Shown one piece after another: positions 1 through 8,056 of a stretch of 44,575 nucleotides of DNA; within the stretch, counting starts at the first letter, position 1; every line of letters begins with the position of its first letter. Position numbers and translations under genes: made by a program. The notes beneath the pieces were generated by a model, which worked only from the letters and a program-made list of their open reading frames with translations, was not told the DNA's origin and ran no database searches. This stretch comes from Bacillota bacterium (GTDB lineage: Bacteria; Bacillota; Clostridia; Lachnospirales; CAG-274). The stretch is taken from the NCBI GenBank assembly GCA_017543265.1, contig JAFYGI010000022.1:1-44575 (forward strand), written 5' to 3'.

Positions 1-162
1 AAAATAATTTTAGCCGATGGCGGCGCATTTGTAGGTGCGTTCATTATGGCGCGCAGCCACGACCATGCTAATGTGAAGCCTAACAGGCTGAACATAGCAA
101 ACAGAGCCGTTAAGCAAATGCGCAAAATTATTTTTGGTATCTTTAAATCAGCGTTTCCCTAA
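1..162 (+). CDS. C-terminal end of an unidentified protein (partial)
   Basis: An open frame runs in from the left edge and gives 53 codons ending in TAA, followed at once by a strong terminator, so this is very likely the true 3' end of a rightward gene. The visible tail has a short hydrophobic, glycine- and alanine-rich stretch (around residues 3-16) and then a basic segment ending in a Phe/Ile-rich tail. I do not recognise the family; a membrane-associated protein is possible. It converges with the leftward surface-protein gene. Confidence 0.6.
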   Translation, partial: KIILADGGAFVGAFIMARSHDHANVKPNRLNIANRAVKQMRKIIFGIFKSAFP

Positions 163-168
163 TACATG

Positions 169-197
169 GGCGGCACGTTTTTGTGCCGTCTTTTTTT
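169..197 (+). terminator. Rho-independent terminator of the left-edge gene
   Basis: An 8-bp stem (169-176 with 183-190, one G-T wobble) closes a T-rich loop and is followed by seven T residues, six bases after the stop codon of the partial gene. Confidence 0.85.
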
Positions 198-250
198 AAT
201 GAGCATATAACGCGCAAATAATTTTCAAAACGCAGCCAAAAAACCGCTCG

Positions 251-420
251 CCGTATTCGGATAAACCGTTGACAATATAAAAAAAATCCGAATACGGGCG
301 AAACCCGCATAACAAGCGGCGTTGTCCGTATTCTGACAAATCCGAATACGACTCACCGTATTCGGACAAATCCGAATACGATAGACACCGCTAAATAAGC
401 CACTTTCAACCGTATTCGGA
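251..420. repeat. Cluster of seven CGTATTCGGA / TCCGAATACG inverted repeats
   Basis: Seven copies of a 10-11 bp motif alternate in orientation: 251-261, 287-297, 326-336 (one mismatch), 341-350, 356-366, 371-380 and 410-420. Two neighbouring pairs form hairpins with a CAAA loop: 327-350 (one mismatch) and 357-380 (perfect). A degenerate further copy may lie near 446. The interval 198-520 has no convincing gene, and the cluster sits between two convergent genes. It could be a palindromic intergenic repeat family or a multi-site protein target. Confidence 0.8.
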
Positions 421-522
421 TTTTAAAAACATTGTGTTAAAAAAATCCGTTTATGGGAGTGCTGATGAATTGAACATCCTGAAATCGCAGCGAATATCCA
501 AACGACTTTTCCCTATATAAGC

Positions 523-555
523 AAAAAAAGAGTGTATCCGAAGATACACTCTTTT
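523..555 (-). terminator. Bidirectional terminator after the SLH surface protein
   Basis: A perfect 13-bp stem (526-538 with 543-555) closes a CGAA loop, with A and T runs on the two sides. It lies 19 bases beyond the stop codon of the leftward SLH gene. Confidence 0.9.
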
Positions 556-573
556 AAAGCTAAATTGATTTAA

Positions 574-2745
574 TTATTCAGCATCTGCAGCCTTTTCAGC
601 CTCTGCCTCTGCAACTTCTTCAGCTGTCTTTGTGTTAAGGGGCATTGTGTACTCTGCATCTTCGTATGCAGCGTCCTCATATGCGGGAACCTCAACCTGC
701 TCGTCAGCATCGAGTGTTTCCTCGATAGCTTCTGCAGTTTCCTCTGAAACACGGATGTCAGCTGTTAAAATGTTGTACATGATAACTGCAACTTCTGCTC
801 TTGTAATGTTTACGTTAGGTCTGATCTCGCCGTTGGAGCCGCTTACGATACCATTCTCAACAAGGAATGCAACGTAAGGTCTTGCCCATGCGGGGATGTC
901 AGCCTCATCGCTGAACTGTGCAAGTACGGACTCATCTGCTGTGATGTCGATACCCGTAACACTAAGTGCGTTAGCAACCATTACCATAAGCTCTGCGCGT
1001 GTGCAGAACTTCTCGGGACCGAAGTTACCGTCGCCGTAACCCTTTACAATGCCTGCTTCCTTAGCAAGACCTACATAGTTGTAGTAATACTTGCCTACCT
1101 CAACATCGTCAAAGTTGGATGTTGCTGTGCCCTCAAGGCCGCAAACCTTTGCAAGCATGATAGCGAAGTCTGCTCTCTTGCAGTTTGCCTCGGGTGCGAA
1201 TGTACCCTCTGCAACGCCGTTGATGATACCAAGCTCTGCAAGTGCATTGATAGCTTCCTCAGCCCAAGGCTTACCGGAAATATCGTTGAACAATGTACCT
1301 GCGGGTGTTTCCTCTGTAGTTGCCTCTGTATCGGGCTCTGTTACATCCTCAACAGTTGTATCCTCAACGTCTGCTGTTGTCTGCTCTGTCTCGTCCTCTG
1401 CAACAGTCGTTGTAGTGGTGGACTTTCTTACAGAACCGCCGCCACCGCCGCTTGCAGCTGATGATGAAGAACCGCCGCCGCTTCTGCGTGCGGTAGTTGT
1501 TGTTTCTGTTGTTGCATCGGTCGTTGCAGCCTTAGTTGTGGACTGTGAAGCGGCCTCTGTTGTAGCTGCCTTTGTGGTAGCCTGTGTTGTAGCCTCTGTA
1601 GTAGCTTCCTTTGTAGTAGCTTCCTTTGTGGTAGCTTCCTTTGTGGTAGCCTCTGTTGTAGCCTTAGTTGTGGCTTCTGTTGTAGTAGCCTTAGTTGTGG
1701 CTTCTGTTGTAGTAGCCTTTGTTGTGGCCTCTGTTGTAGTTGCCTCAGTTGTGGACTCCGTGGTAGTTGCCTTTGTGGTAGCTTCCGTAGTAGTCTCTGT
1801 TGTTGTTTCCTTTGTTGTAGCCTCTGTTGTAGACTCGGATGTGGACTCTGTCGTAGACTCTGTTGTAGTCTCGTCAGCGCCGACCCTTATGCTGTTGGGA
1901 TAGTTATCAGCGGGGATGGGTGCACCCTCTGCCTGACCGTCTGTGCTGTCTGCCGACATAGGCGGGTAGCCAAACTTAACTATCTCTATGCTCAGGTTTG
2001 CATCGCCCTTGCCGATAACATCAAATGTCATCGAGAAAAGCTTGCCGTCGCCCGAAACAGCCTTAAGGTGGCCGTTATCGTCCTTGTATTCCTTGGGAAC
2101 CATGCCTGCAAGCTTAACCTTGCCAAGCTCGCCTGCGGTCTTAACACCGTCGGGATCTGCATCAACATACTCACCCTCGGGCATATTTTCTTTAGAATCG
2201 GGAACATAAGCGATCTGGTCGTTTATCTCCGAATTTGTAAAGAAAGCAGTCGATACATCGCTGTCGATAGCCTCAAGGTAGTAGGAATAGGTAATATAGT
2301 TGCCCGATACAAGACCGGACTTCTTGGGGATATTACCGTTCTTTGCCTTAAGCACGTTAGGATCGTACTTTACAAAGAATGTTGCCGATGAAAAACCGGG
2401 GTTCTGGTGAAGATAGAAGTCAATATTTACCGTCTGGCCGATCTTGTCCTCGGGTATGACCTCGTCGTTTGTATTCTCCTGTCCCTCGATAACGGGGTGG
2501 ATATACATAACGCCCTCCTTCATCTGGAAAGCGGGTTCTTCGGCATCATAAGCGCTTACAGTTGCATCGCTCTTGACTGTTTCGTCAACGCTGATAGCAG
2601 CTGCACTCTCTGTGATATCGGATACAACAGCTGTTTCATCCGAAACCGTTTCCGTGCCTGCAAACACATTGCTTGTAAGCACACTTGTAAACAGCATACT
2701 TGCTGCCAAAATGCTGCTGACAAGTCTTTTGGTCGTTTTTTTCAC
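574..2745 (-). CDS. Secreted cohesin-like / Thr-rich / SLH-domain surface protein
   Basis: A 723-aa exported protein probably bound to secondary cell wall polymer. Visible order: signal peptide (1-29, basic KK/KR then a hydrophobic core, cut near FAG); an acidic linker; a cohesin-like or carbohydrate-binding beta-sandwich (about 72-285, with the typical GQTVNIDFYL and YDPNVL strands); a long Thr/Glu/Lys linker of ATTKA/TTTEA units (about 290-415); a Gly/Ser-rich hinge; three SLH repeats (about 483-658, recognisable by WAEEAI, RADFAIMLAK and RAEVAVIMY); and an acidic Ala/Glu tail. The start is GTG with GGAGG seven bases upstream. The architecture resembles cellulosomal anchor proteins such as OlpA/SdbA (family knowledge), but no dockerin or glycoside hydrolase gene is seen here. 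The cohesin call is weaker than the SLH call. Confidence 0.85.
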   Translation of the reverse strand: MKKTTKRLVSSILAASMLFTSVLTSNVFAGTETVSDETAVVSDITESAAAISVDETVKSDATVSAYDAEEPAFQMKEGVMYIHPVIEGQENTNDEVIPEDKIGQTVNIDFYLHQNPGFSSATFFVKYDPNVLKAKNGNIPKKSGLVSGNYITYSYYLEAIDSDVSTAFFTNSEINDQIAYVPDSKENMPEGEYVDADPDGVKTAGELGKVKLAGMVPKEYKDDNGHLKAVSGDGKLFSMTFDVIGKGDANLSIEIVKFGYPPMSADSTDGQAEGAPIPADNYPNSIRVGADETTTESTTESTSESTTEATTKETTTETTTEATTKATTTESTTEATTTEATTKATTTEATTKATTTEATTKATTEATTKEATTKEATTKEATTEATTQATTKAATTEAASQSTTKAATTDATTETTTTARRSGGGSSSSAASGGGGGSVRKSTTTTTVAEDETEQTTADVEDTTVEDVTEPDTEATTEETPAGTLFNDISGKPWAEEAINALAELGIINGVAEGTFAPEANCKRADFAIMLAKVCGLEGTATSNFDDVEVGKYYYNYVGLAKEAGIVKGYGDGNFGPEKFCTRAELMVMVANALSVTGIDITADESVLAQFSDEADIPAWARPYVAFLVENGIVSGSNGEIRPNVNITRAEVAVIMYNILTADIRVSEETAEAIEETLDADEQVEVPAYEDAAYEDAEYTMPLNTKTAEEVAEAEAEKAADAE
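1590..1870 (-). repeat. In-gene Thr-rich tandem repeat
   Basis: The DNA repeats units encoding ATTKA, TTTEA and TTKEA with near-identical codons. It produces the extended Thr-rich linker of the SLH protein, a likely O-glycosylation substrate (inference). Near-identical units of this kind are prone to length change by slippage. Confidence 0.8.
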
Positions 2746-2822
2746 GTTTTTTCCTCCTTTTTGTTTTTTTGTAATACCAAAGTCAAGTAAAAATCATCGC
2801 CTTTGATACTTCTTCAATATTG

Positions 2823-2851
2823 ATTATATAATTTTTATACGCAATTGTCAA
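2823..2851 (-). promoter_or_regulatory. Consensus sigma-A promoter of the SLH surface protein
   Basis: On the minus strand a perfect TTGACA (2846-2851) and a perfect TATAAT (2823-2828) are separated by 17 bases in very AT-rich DNA. The 5' leader before the GTG start would be about 70 nt. Confidence 0.85.
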
Positions 2852-2885
2852 TTTATTTTATAAATTTTTATAATTTTTTAATCAA

Positions 2886-2916
2886 ATATTAAAAAACCGT
2901 ATGCGGCTGTTTATCA
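2886..2916 (-). terminator. Probable terminator after the murG-stalk pair
   Basis: Two small hairpins, GCTGT-ACAGC overlapping the stop codon and CCG-CATA-CGG, precede six T residues on the minus strand. The stems are short, so termination strength is uncertain. Confidence 0.5.
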
Positions 2917-3405
2917 CAGCTCCTGAACGCCGCCTATTTTAAGGCCGCCCGTATGCTCTGTGGTCTCCTCGGTGGTGTCCTCGACAACTTCCGCACCGTC
3001 GGTCGTGATGATGACCGTCTTTGTCTCGGCATCCCAGTCAACAGCTGCGCCCACAGCCTCGCCGATAGCACGCAGGGGAAGCATAAAGCGGTCCTCTATT
3101 ATCTGCTGCGGTACCTCGGGTGTTATCTCCTCGCCGTCAACGGTGAATGTGGTGCCGCCGCTCTGGATAACGACCGTCTTTTCGCCCGTAAGTGTGGCTG
3201 TCTTTGTCTCGGCATCCCAGTCCACGCTGTAGCCCAGCTCCTCAAACACACCGCGCACGGGTACAAGTGTTCTGGACTCCACAATAACGCCCTGTGCCTC
3301 GATAAGATTGTCGTTTACGCTTACGCCGATACCGTCGGCAAATACGCTTGCACAAGTGCCCATTACCATAGCCGCAGCCATAGCTGCGCATAACATTTTT
3401 TTCAT
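2914..3405 (-). CDS. Small secreted stalk-domain (copper amine oxidase N-like) protein
   Basis: A 163-aa protein with a signal peptide (1-24, ending near VFADG) and two copies of the copper-amine-oxidase-N-like fold. Each copy has the pattern [12 protein letters not shown] / [11 protein letters not shown] followed by a VDWDAETKT strand, ending in a Thr/Glu-rich tail. Despite the family name no copper oxidase function is implied; these domains are usual in clostridial surface proteins. Its ATG overlaps the murG stop by four bases (ATGA) and its AGGAGG lies inside murG, so the two are translationally coupled. The coupling to a cytoplasmic-face glycosyltransferase is unusual and suggests a cell-wall-linked role (inference). 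Confidence 0.85.
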   Translation of the reverse strand: MKKMLCAAMAAAMVMGTCASVFADGIGVSVNDNLIEAQGVIVESRTLVPVRGVFEELGYSVDWDAETKTATLTGEKTVVIQSGGTTFTVDGEEITPEVPQQIIEDRFMLPLRAIGEAVGAAVDWDAETKTVIITTDGAEVVEDTTEETTEHTGGLKIGGVQEL

Positions 3406-4487
3406 TTTTTATCCTCCTTGGTCTTCGCCGCATTGTTTATCTCACGCATTACCGCCGTCACGCCGTCGGCACCTGCGGAGTTTTTCATAGCGTCAATATA
3501 CTTTTCTCTGTTATTATACAGCATATTCACACTATTTACAAGCTTTTTTCCGTCAAGCTCCTCTTCTTCTATCACCTCGGCAAAGCCCTGCGCCTTGAAC
3601 GAGGCCGCGTTAAGTATCTGGTCGCCGCGGCTTGCCTTTTTGGACAGCGGCACCAGCAGCATGGGCTTTTTAAGGGCAAGAAACTCGCTTATGGCGTTTG
3701 CCCCCGCACGCGAGAGCACCACATCGCTTGCGGCCAGCACATCACGCAGCTCCTTGTTGATATATTCAAACTGCCTGTAATCCTTTACATGGTCAAGGCT
3801 GCTGTCCAGATTGCCCTTGCCGCGCAGATGTACCACGCAGAATTTGTCCGTCAGCTCGTCTATCACGTCCCTGACGGCATTGTTTATCACCACCGACCCA
3901 AGGGAACCGCCCATTATAAGCAGCACGGGCTTATGGTCGGTAAAGCCGCAGAACTCGCGTCCCATCTGCGCACTGCCCTTGAACAGCTCCTCGCGTATGG
4001 GGCTGCCCGTATACACGCCCTTGCCGTTTTTTATGTACTTAACGGCCTCGGGGAAGGTGGTGCAGACCTTTTTGGCAAAGGGCGCAGCCAGCTTGTTTGC
4101 AAGCCCGGGGGTCATATCCGACTCATGCGCCACAAAGGGCACGCGGTTCAAAAATGCGCCCACCGCAACGGGTACGGCCACAAAGCCGCCCTTTGAAAAC
4201 ACGACCTGCGGCCTTTCCTTTGCAATAATGAACACGGCCTGAAATACGCCCGCCGCCACCCTGAAAATATCCGTTATATTTTTAAGGTCGAAGTATCTGC
4301 GCAGCTTGCCGCTGCTGATGGGATAGTATTTAACGCCCGTGCCCGACACCAGCTCGCGCTCTATGCCATTTTTGCTGCCGATATACACTATTTCCCAGCC
4401 CTGTTTTTTAAGCCCCGGCATAAGTGCCAGGTTGGGCGTAACGTGTCCCGCAGTACCGCCGCCCGTAAGGATGATCTTTTTTGACAT
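3402..4487 (-). CDS. murG: MurG, lipid II-forming GlcNAc transferase
   Basis: A 361-aa GT28 glycosyltransferase. It adds GlcNAc from UDP-GlcNAc to lipid I on the inner face of the membrane, giving lipid II for peptidoglycan. The N-terminal loop [11 protein letters not shown] (9-19) and the GGSLGS loop in the middle are diagnostic, and the C-terminal half carries the [11 protein letters not shown] donor-binding region. Length is typical. The start ATG has AAAGGAA upstream. It does not sit in a dcw cluster here; murC is 12 kb away and other mur genes are absent. A terminator upstream separates it from DUF1292, so it must have its own promoter in 4488-4546. Confidence 0.97.
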   Translation of the reverse strand: MSKKIILTGGGTAGHVTPNLALMPGLKKQGWEIVYIGSKNGIERELVSGTGVKYYPISSGKLRRYFDLKNITDIFRVAAGVFQAVFIIAKERPQVVFSKGGFVAVPVAVGAFLNRVPFVAHESDMTPGLANKLAAPFAKKVCTTFPEAVKYIKNGKGVYTGSPIREELFKGSAQMGREFCGFTDHKPVLLIMGGSLGSVVINNAVRDVIDELTDKFCVVHLRGKGNLDSSLDHVKDYRQFEYINKELRDVLAASDVVLSRAGANAISEFLALKKPMLLVPLSKKASRGDQILNAASFKAQGFAEVIEEEELDGKKLVNSVNMLYNNREKYIDAMKNSAGADGVTAVMREINNAAKTKEDKK

Positions 4488-4546
4488 TTTTATTTTCCTT
4501 TCATAAAAATTGCTGTGATGAGTAATAAATTCTATACCGTATTATC

Positions 4547-4581
4547 AAAAAAAATGATACGGATAAAAAATACCCGTATCA
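4547..4581 (-). terminator. Terminator after the DUF1292 gene
   Basis: An 8-bp perfect stem (4555-4562 with 4574-4581) is followed by eight T residues on the minus strand. It starts a few bases after the DUF1292 stop and ends the prsA-DUF1292 unit. Confidence 0.9.
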
Positions 4582-4588
4582 ATGTTAT

Positions 4589-4921
4589 TTACTCCTCTAA
4601 TTCCTGCTCCAGCTCGTCGTCCATTTCCTCGTCGTCGTAGAACAGGTCAAAGAAAATATCACTTACCTTTTCGTACTCCTCGTCGCTTTCAATGTTTACA
4701 AGCTCAAAGCCTTCCTCGTTGTCTGCACCGTCGATATAACGATAGATAAGCACCTCGTCGTCATCCTCGGGCAGGAGGGCGATATACTCCGCATCCTCAA
4801 CGTCAAACATACCCAGTACGTCACAGGTAAGCTCGCTGTCGTCATCAAGCACCAGCGTCATTTTTGAAGTTTCTTCCTCGCAGCCGCAGTCGCAGCCGCT
4901 CTCATGCAGCTTTTCATCCAT
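4589..4921 (-). CDS. DUF1292 (YrzB-like) acidic small protein
   Basis: A 110-aa, very acidic cytoplasmic protein. It has a CDCGCEE cysteine-rich N-terminus and a core matching DUF1292 (SELTCDVLGMFDVEDAEYIA, then VLIYRY). Family function is unknown; members are widespread in Firmicutes. It starts 14 bases after the foldase gene with a GGGGGT ribosome binding site, and the pair ends at a terminator. The C-terminal third is almost entirely Asp/Glu with a few aromatic residues. Confidence 0.85.
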   Translation of the reverse strand: MDEKLHESGCDCGCEEETSKMTLVLDDDSELTCDVLGMFDVEDAEYIALLPEDDDEVLIYRYIDGADNEEGFELVNIESDEEYEKVSDIFFDLFYDDEEMDDELEQELEE

Positions 4922-4935
4922 AATGATTACCCCCT

Positions 4936-6048
4936 TTATTGCTGTGCGGCGGTCTCTGCCGCCTGTGCATCGGTTTCCCCGGCCTGCGCATCGCTCTCCT
5001 GCGCCTGTACCGCGGTATTTATTTCCACGCTGTCCCAGACAGCCGTGTTGCGCTTTATTTCCGCGGCATTCACCCAGCTGTCGTTCTGCGCCTTATATAC
5101 TTCCTCTTTTTTGTCCTGTATATACTGCTCCTCCATTTCGGGGGCAATATCGTTTATGTCGGTCTGTGAGACCTCTTTTGCATAGAAAATGTACAAACCG
5201 CCGTTGTACTCTATTATGTTTGTATATTCCCCTTGTTCAAGGTCATAGATAAGGGAGCGGACCTCCTCGTCATACATATCGTCGCTGAGCTTGAACTCGC
5301 GTCTGTTGGGGTCCTCCGAGTAGTCGTACTGCACGGCCGCAAATGACTCGCCCTGCTGCAGCAGCTCATACGCCTTGTCTATTCTTTCCCTGCCCTTGAG
5401 GCTTATTTCCTTTTTGATGGTGTTTGAGAACTCGTCAATGGTCGGCTCCTTGCCGTCAAGCGGTGCCGCATTGGGGTCTGCCGCAACATATATCGCCTTA
5501 AGCGTCATGTTTTTGTACAGCGATATGTCGTTTTTGTAGCTGTCCTGAAGATAAGTCTCAAACTCCTGCCTGTTTATTTCGTAGCTGCCCGTTACCGCAT
5601 CATACACCTGCGCCTGCACCATGCCGTCGCGGATGATGCTTTTGCAAAGCTCCTGCGTAACGCCGCCTATATCCAGCCTGTCGGCCGCCGCCTGCACGGA
5701 TTCGTACAGAGCCGCCGCATCGCTTTCCACCTTGCTCTCGTCAACCTGCGTGCTTACGCCAAGGCTCGGTGCCTCCTGAACAGCCAGCTTGACACGCAGC
5801 AGGGAATTTGCGGCATTTTGCTTTGCGACCTCCGTTGCGGATACGCCGTCAAAATCCACGCCCCATATATCGCTGCCGCCCGTTTCCTCAAACATCTTTA
5901 TCTGCTCGTACAGGTAGACGATATACTCGCTTTTATCTATTTTATTACCGTTTACGCTTATTATCCAGCTGTTGTTCATGCCGCTGCAGCCGCAAAGCGC
6001 CCCCAGCATAACAGCCGTCATTAAAAAAAATGCAGCAATTCTTTTCAT
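4936..6048 (-). CDS. PrsA/SurA-like peptidylprolyl isomerase lipoprotein
   Basis: A 370-aa predicted lipoprotein. After a signal peptide comes a likely lipobox Leu-Cys-Gly-Cys, a SurA_N-like helical region (reading VNGNKIDKSEYIVYLYEQ), and a parvulin-like segment (about 200-320, containing KAYELLQQGESFAAV and YSEDPNRREF). It ends in a Gln/Ala/Glu tail. Such foldases help exported proteins fold at the membrane-wall interface, which fits the many surface proteins nearby. I chose the ATG at 6048 rather than an in-frame start at 6114, because 6048 has AAAGGTG at good spacing and begins the signal peptide, and because a promoter -10 lies at 6103-6108. Parvulin catalytic residues are not clear, so it could be a chaperone only. 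Confidence 0.8.
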   Translation of the reverse strand: MKRIAAFFLMTAVMLGALCGCSGMNNSWIISVNGNKIDKSEYIVYLYEQIKMFEETGGSDIWGVDFDGVSATEVAKQNAANSLLRVKLAVQEAPSLGVSTQVDESKVESDAAALYESVQAAADRLDIGGVTQELCKSIIRDGMVQAQVYDAVTGSYEINRQEFETYLQDSYKNDISLYKNMTLKAIYVAADPNAAPLDGKEPTIDEFSNTIKKEISLKGRERIDKAYELLQQGESFAAVQYDYSEDPNRREFKLSDDMYDEEVRSLIYDLEQGEYTNIIEYNGGLYIFYAKEVSQTDINDIAPEMEEQYIQDKKEEVYKAQNDSWVNAAEIKRNTAVWDSVEINTAVQAQESDAQAGETDAQAAETAAQQ

Positions 6049-6102
6049 ATTTAACACCTTTTTGTTTTCGGGGCTGCCCCCGTTTTGTATTTCCATACTA
6101 CT

Positions 6103-6132
6103 ATTATACACCATTTATTATCCAAATAGCAA
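6103..6132 (-). promoter_or_regulatory. Promoter of the foldase-DUF1292 unit
   Basis: On the minus strand TTGCTA (6127-6132), an 18-base spacer and a perfect TATAAT (6103-6108) precede the foldase start at 6048. Confidence 0.65.
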
Positions 6133-6164
6133 ACAAAAAAGCATTATGTAATGATATTGTAACA

Positions 6165-6430
6165 ATATAACGCCATATCGTATCGAAGATAAAATTTATC
6201 AATGTGCCCGCAGGGTAAAAATTTTAGCGTTTAGGGGAATTTTGCCGCAGGCAAAAAACCCGAAGCGTTAGGTTTTTACAATAAAAATACCCGAACTTAT
6301 CTGTTTTTATTGTAAAAACCGATAAATTTTTAATTGATACAAATTTTATCATTCCTTAATTCATGACGTTGTAAATATAACGCCATATCGTATCGAAGAT
6401 AAAATTTATCAATGTGCCCGCAGGGTAAAA
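6165..6430. repeat. Palindrome-rich element with a 56-bp direct repeat
   Basis: A 56-bp sequence is present twice in identical form, 6165-6220 and 6375-6430, in the same orientation. Between the copies are a perfect 17-bp inverted repeat (6271-6287 with 6304-6320) and a perfect 7-bp hairpin (6240-6246 with 6250-6256). The right copy ends two bases before the stop codon of the Nudix gene. There is no ORF in 6115-6432. This looks like two insertions, or one compound insertion, of a non-coding intergenic repeat; the inner inverted repeat may also act as a terminator. Confidence 0.8.
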
Positions 6431-6432
6431 TC

Positions 6433-6933
6433 TCATTCAAACACCCCAAGTGTTTTACAGCGGTGGAACCTGCGCACAACGGGCGGTGTTATACAGCCGT
6501 CCGCCGCCATGGCCTCAAACTCGTCGGGTGTGACCCACTTTGCCGCGTCCGTTTCGCCCTTTTGCAGGCGCACGTCCTCCGCCGCAATATCGCGGCGTAT
6601 CATATACATATCGACAATGGCACCCGTACCGCGGTATTCGCCTATGTACGAAAGCTCGTCCTCCGCTGCGCTTATGCCCGTTTCCTCATAAAGCTCGCGC
6701 ACGGCGGCATGACGGCTTTCCTCGCCCGCCACCACGGAGCCCGCCGTTATCTCCCACAATGCGGGATAGGGCTGCTTATTTGCGCTGCGCAGGGTAAGCA
6801 GTATTTTGCCGTCACTATTTAAGGTGAGTATGGACACGGCAATATGATATTCGCCGTGGGGGATAGGCTTTCCCCGTTTGTGCAGCTTGTTGAGCGGCTG
6901 CCTGTTTTTGTCGTACATATCCCAATACTCCAA
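6433..6933 (-). CDS. Nudix hydrolase (YfcD/Idi-like)
   Basis: A 166-aa Nudix hydrolase that should cleave a nucleoside-diphosphate-linked or prenyl-diphosphate-type substrate. The Nudix box is complete: Gly-x5-Glu-x7-Arg-Glu-Leu-x-Glu-Glu-x-Gly-Ile, beginning at GSVVAGE. The N-terminal pattern (MYDKNRQPLNKLHKRG, then HIAVSILTLN) resembles the YfcD/isopentenyl-diphosphate-isomerase-like branch. It follows ispF by 66 bases in the same direction. A link with isoprenoid metabolism is tempting but unproved. Its 3' end abuts the direct repeat at 6430. Confidence 0.9.
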   Translation of the reverse strand: MEYWDMYDKNRQPLNKLHKRGKPIPHGEYHIAVSILTLNSDGKILLTLRSANKQPYPALWEITAGSVVAGEESRHAAVRELYEETGISAAEDELSYIGEYRGTGAIVDMYMIRRDIAAEDVRLQKGETDAAKWVTPDEFEAMAADGCITPPVVRRFHRCKTLGVFE

Positions 6934-6999
6934 GTGAATTACCCCCTTGCAAAGTCGGCAAAAGCATCATTTTGCCGCAGTCCGCCCGCCGCACCGCGT

Positions 7000-7473
7000 T
7001 TATTTTTCGATAAGACACACGGCCTTTGCGGCAATACCCTCTTCGCGCCCCGAAAAGCCCAATTTCTCCTCGGTAGTCGCCTTAACGTTAACGCAGTCCG
7101 CATCTATCCCCAGCGCAGCTGCGATATTTTTCTCCATTTCGTCAATAAACGGGCGCATTTTCGGCCTCTGTGCCACAATGATACTGTCGATATTGACCAC
7201 AGACCAGCCCTTTTTGTCCAGCTCGCCCTTGACGTGCTTTAAAAGCAGTATACTTGATATATCCTTGTACTGCGGGTCGGTGTCGGGGAAAAGCTTGCCT
7301 ATGTCCCCCAGCTTTGCCGCGCCGCAGAGCGCATCCATAACAGCGTGTACCAGCACATCCGCATCCGAATGTCCCAAAAGCCCCTTTTCGTGCGGTATAT
7401 TCACACCGCCCATTATAAGGTCGCGTCCCTCGGTAAGCTGATGCACGTCATAACCCAATCCAACGCGAAACAT
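7000..7473 (-). CDS. ispF: IspF, MEcPP synthase
   Basis: A 157-aa 2-C-methyl-D-erythritol 2,4-cyclodiphosphate synthase of the MEP isoprenoid pathway. It cyclises CDP-ME 2-phosphate to MEcPP and CMP. Metal ligands Asp8 and His10 (GYDVH) and the [10 protein letters not shown] loop are present, as is the downstream [12 protein letters not shown] motif. Size is standard for the homotrimeric enzyme. It lies 20 bases after the unknown 141-aa gene and upstream of the Nudix gene; ispD is not in this window. Confidence 0.97.
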   Translation of the reverse strand: MFRVGLGYDVHQLTEGRDLIMGGVNIPHEKGLLGHSDADVLVHAVMDALCGAAKLGDIGKLFPDTDPQYKDISSILLLKHVKGELDKKGWSVVNIDSIIVAQRPKMRPFIDEMEKNIAAALGIDADCVNVKATTEEKLGFSGREEGIAAKAVCLIEK

Positions 7474-7493
7474 GGTCCCTCTCCCCCTGTCTG

Positions 7494-7919
7494 TCAGTTT
7501 ATCTCGTGCAGGCTTATCTTCCTTTCAAGCCATGTCTTTTTGGGATCGCTCGAGGTGCCCACGGTCTGCATTGAGTCAAGGGCGGGAACGCTGCCCTTAT
7601 TTGCCATGTCGCCGATAAGCGCAACAGCCTCGGCCTGCGACAGTCCGTCCTTTGCATATACCTTGTTCATGCTGTGGTCGCCCTTTATGCTGAACTCTAC
7701 CCTGATGCCGTTTTCCTTGCAGATCATGACCGCATCACAGCTGTCCACGGGCTCGGGCGGCGTAAGGATAACAAACTCGTATATCTGGTCGTCGATACGC
7801 GAAACGTAGCTTTCCACATCGGTAAGCTCAATGCCCGAAAACTTGTCCACATCCGTTTCCGCGTGCCAATTTGCAAAGCCCGCACCTTTTTTGCCTTTCA
7901 AAAAATCGAATAATCCCAT
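7494..7919 (-). CDS. Unknown 141-aa cytoplasmic protein
   Basis: I do not recognise this family. The start at 7919 has AGGAG at eight bases and gives a protein beginning [11 protein letters not shown], a common N-terminus of small clostridial proteins; an upstream in-frame ATG at 7958 lacks a site. The body looks alpha/beta, with alternating strands ([30 protein letters not shown]) and an Ala/Leu helix, and no membrane segment. It is the first gene of a probable operon with ispF and the Nudix hydrolase. Confidence 0.7.
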   Translation of the reverse strand: MGLFDFLKGKKGAGFANWHAETDVDKFSGIELTDVESYVSRIDDQIYEFVILTPPEPVDSCDAVMICKENGIRVEFSIKGDHSMNKVYAKDGLSQAEAVALIGDMANKGSVPALDSMQTVGTSSDPKKTWLERKISLHEIN

Positions 7920-7971
7920 CCTCTTCACTCCTGTCGTGATATATTTCATTTTATTCAAGCGCTTTTACCGC

Positions 7972-8043
7972 AAAAGGGGGTCATTGAAACTGCAACAACC
8001 CCCTTTGGTTTGAACACGTCCCGAAAATCGGCATTTTGCCGAT
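7972..8043 (-). terminator. Two hairpins after purD
   Basis: Stem ATCGGCA/TGCCGAT (8027-8033 with 8037-8043) is followed by TTTTC on the minus strand. Further on, a perfect 9-bp stem (7973-7981 with 7998-8006) is followed by TTTTG. Together they plausibly end the purine transcript before the next gene. Confidence 0.65.
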
Positions 8044-8056
8044 CCCGTAAAACCGT

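Noticed and set aside
251..420. CRISPR array
   Set aside because: Units are about 10 bp, alternate in orientation and have irregular short spacing; no cas genes.
1590..1870. CRISPR or satellite repeat
   Set aside because: The repeats are in frame and encode a Thr-rich linker inside a complete gene.
1091..1903. A 270-codon rightward Val/Ser-rich frame
   Set aside because: It is the antisense image of the Thr-rich and SLH coding region, without a start site of its own.
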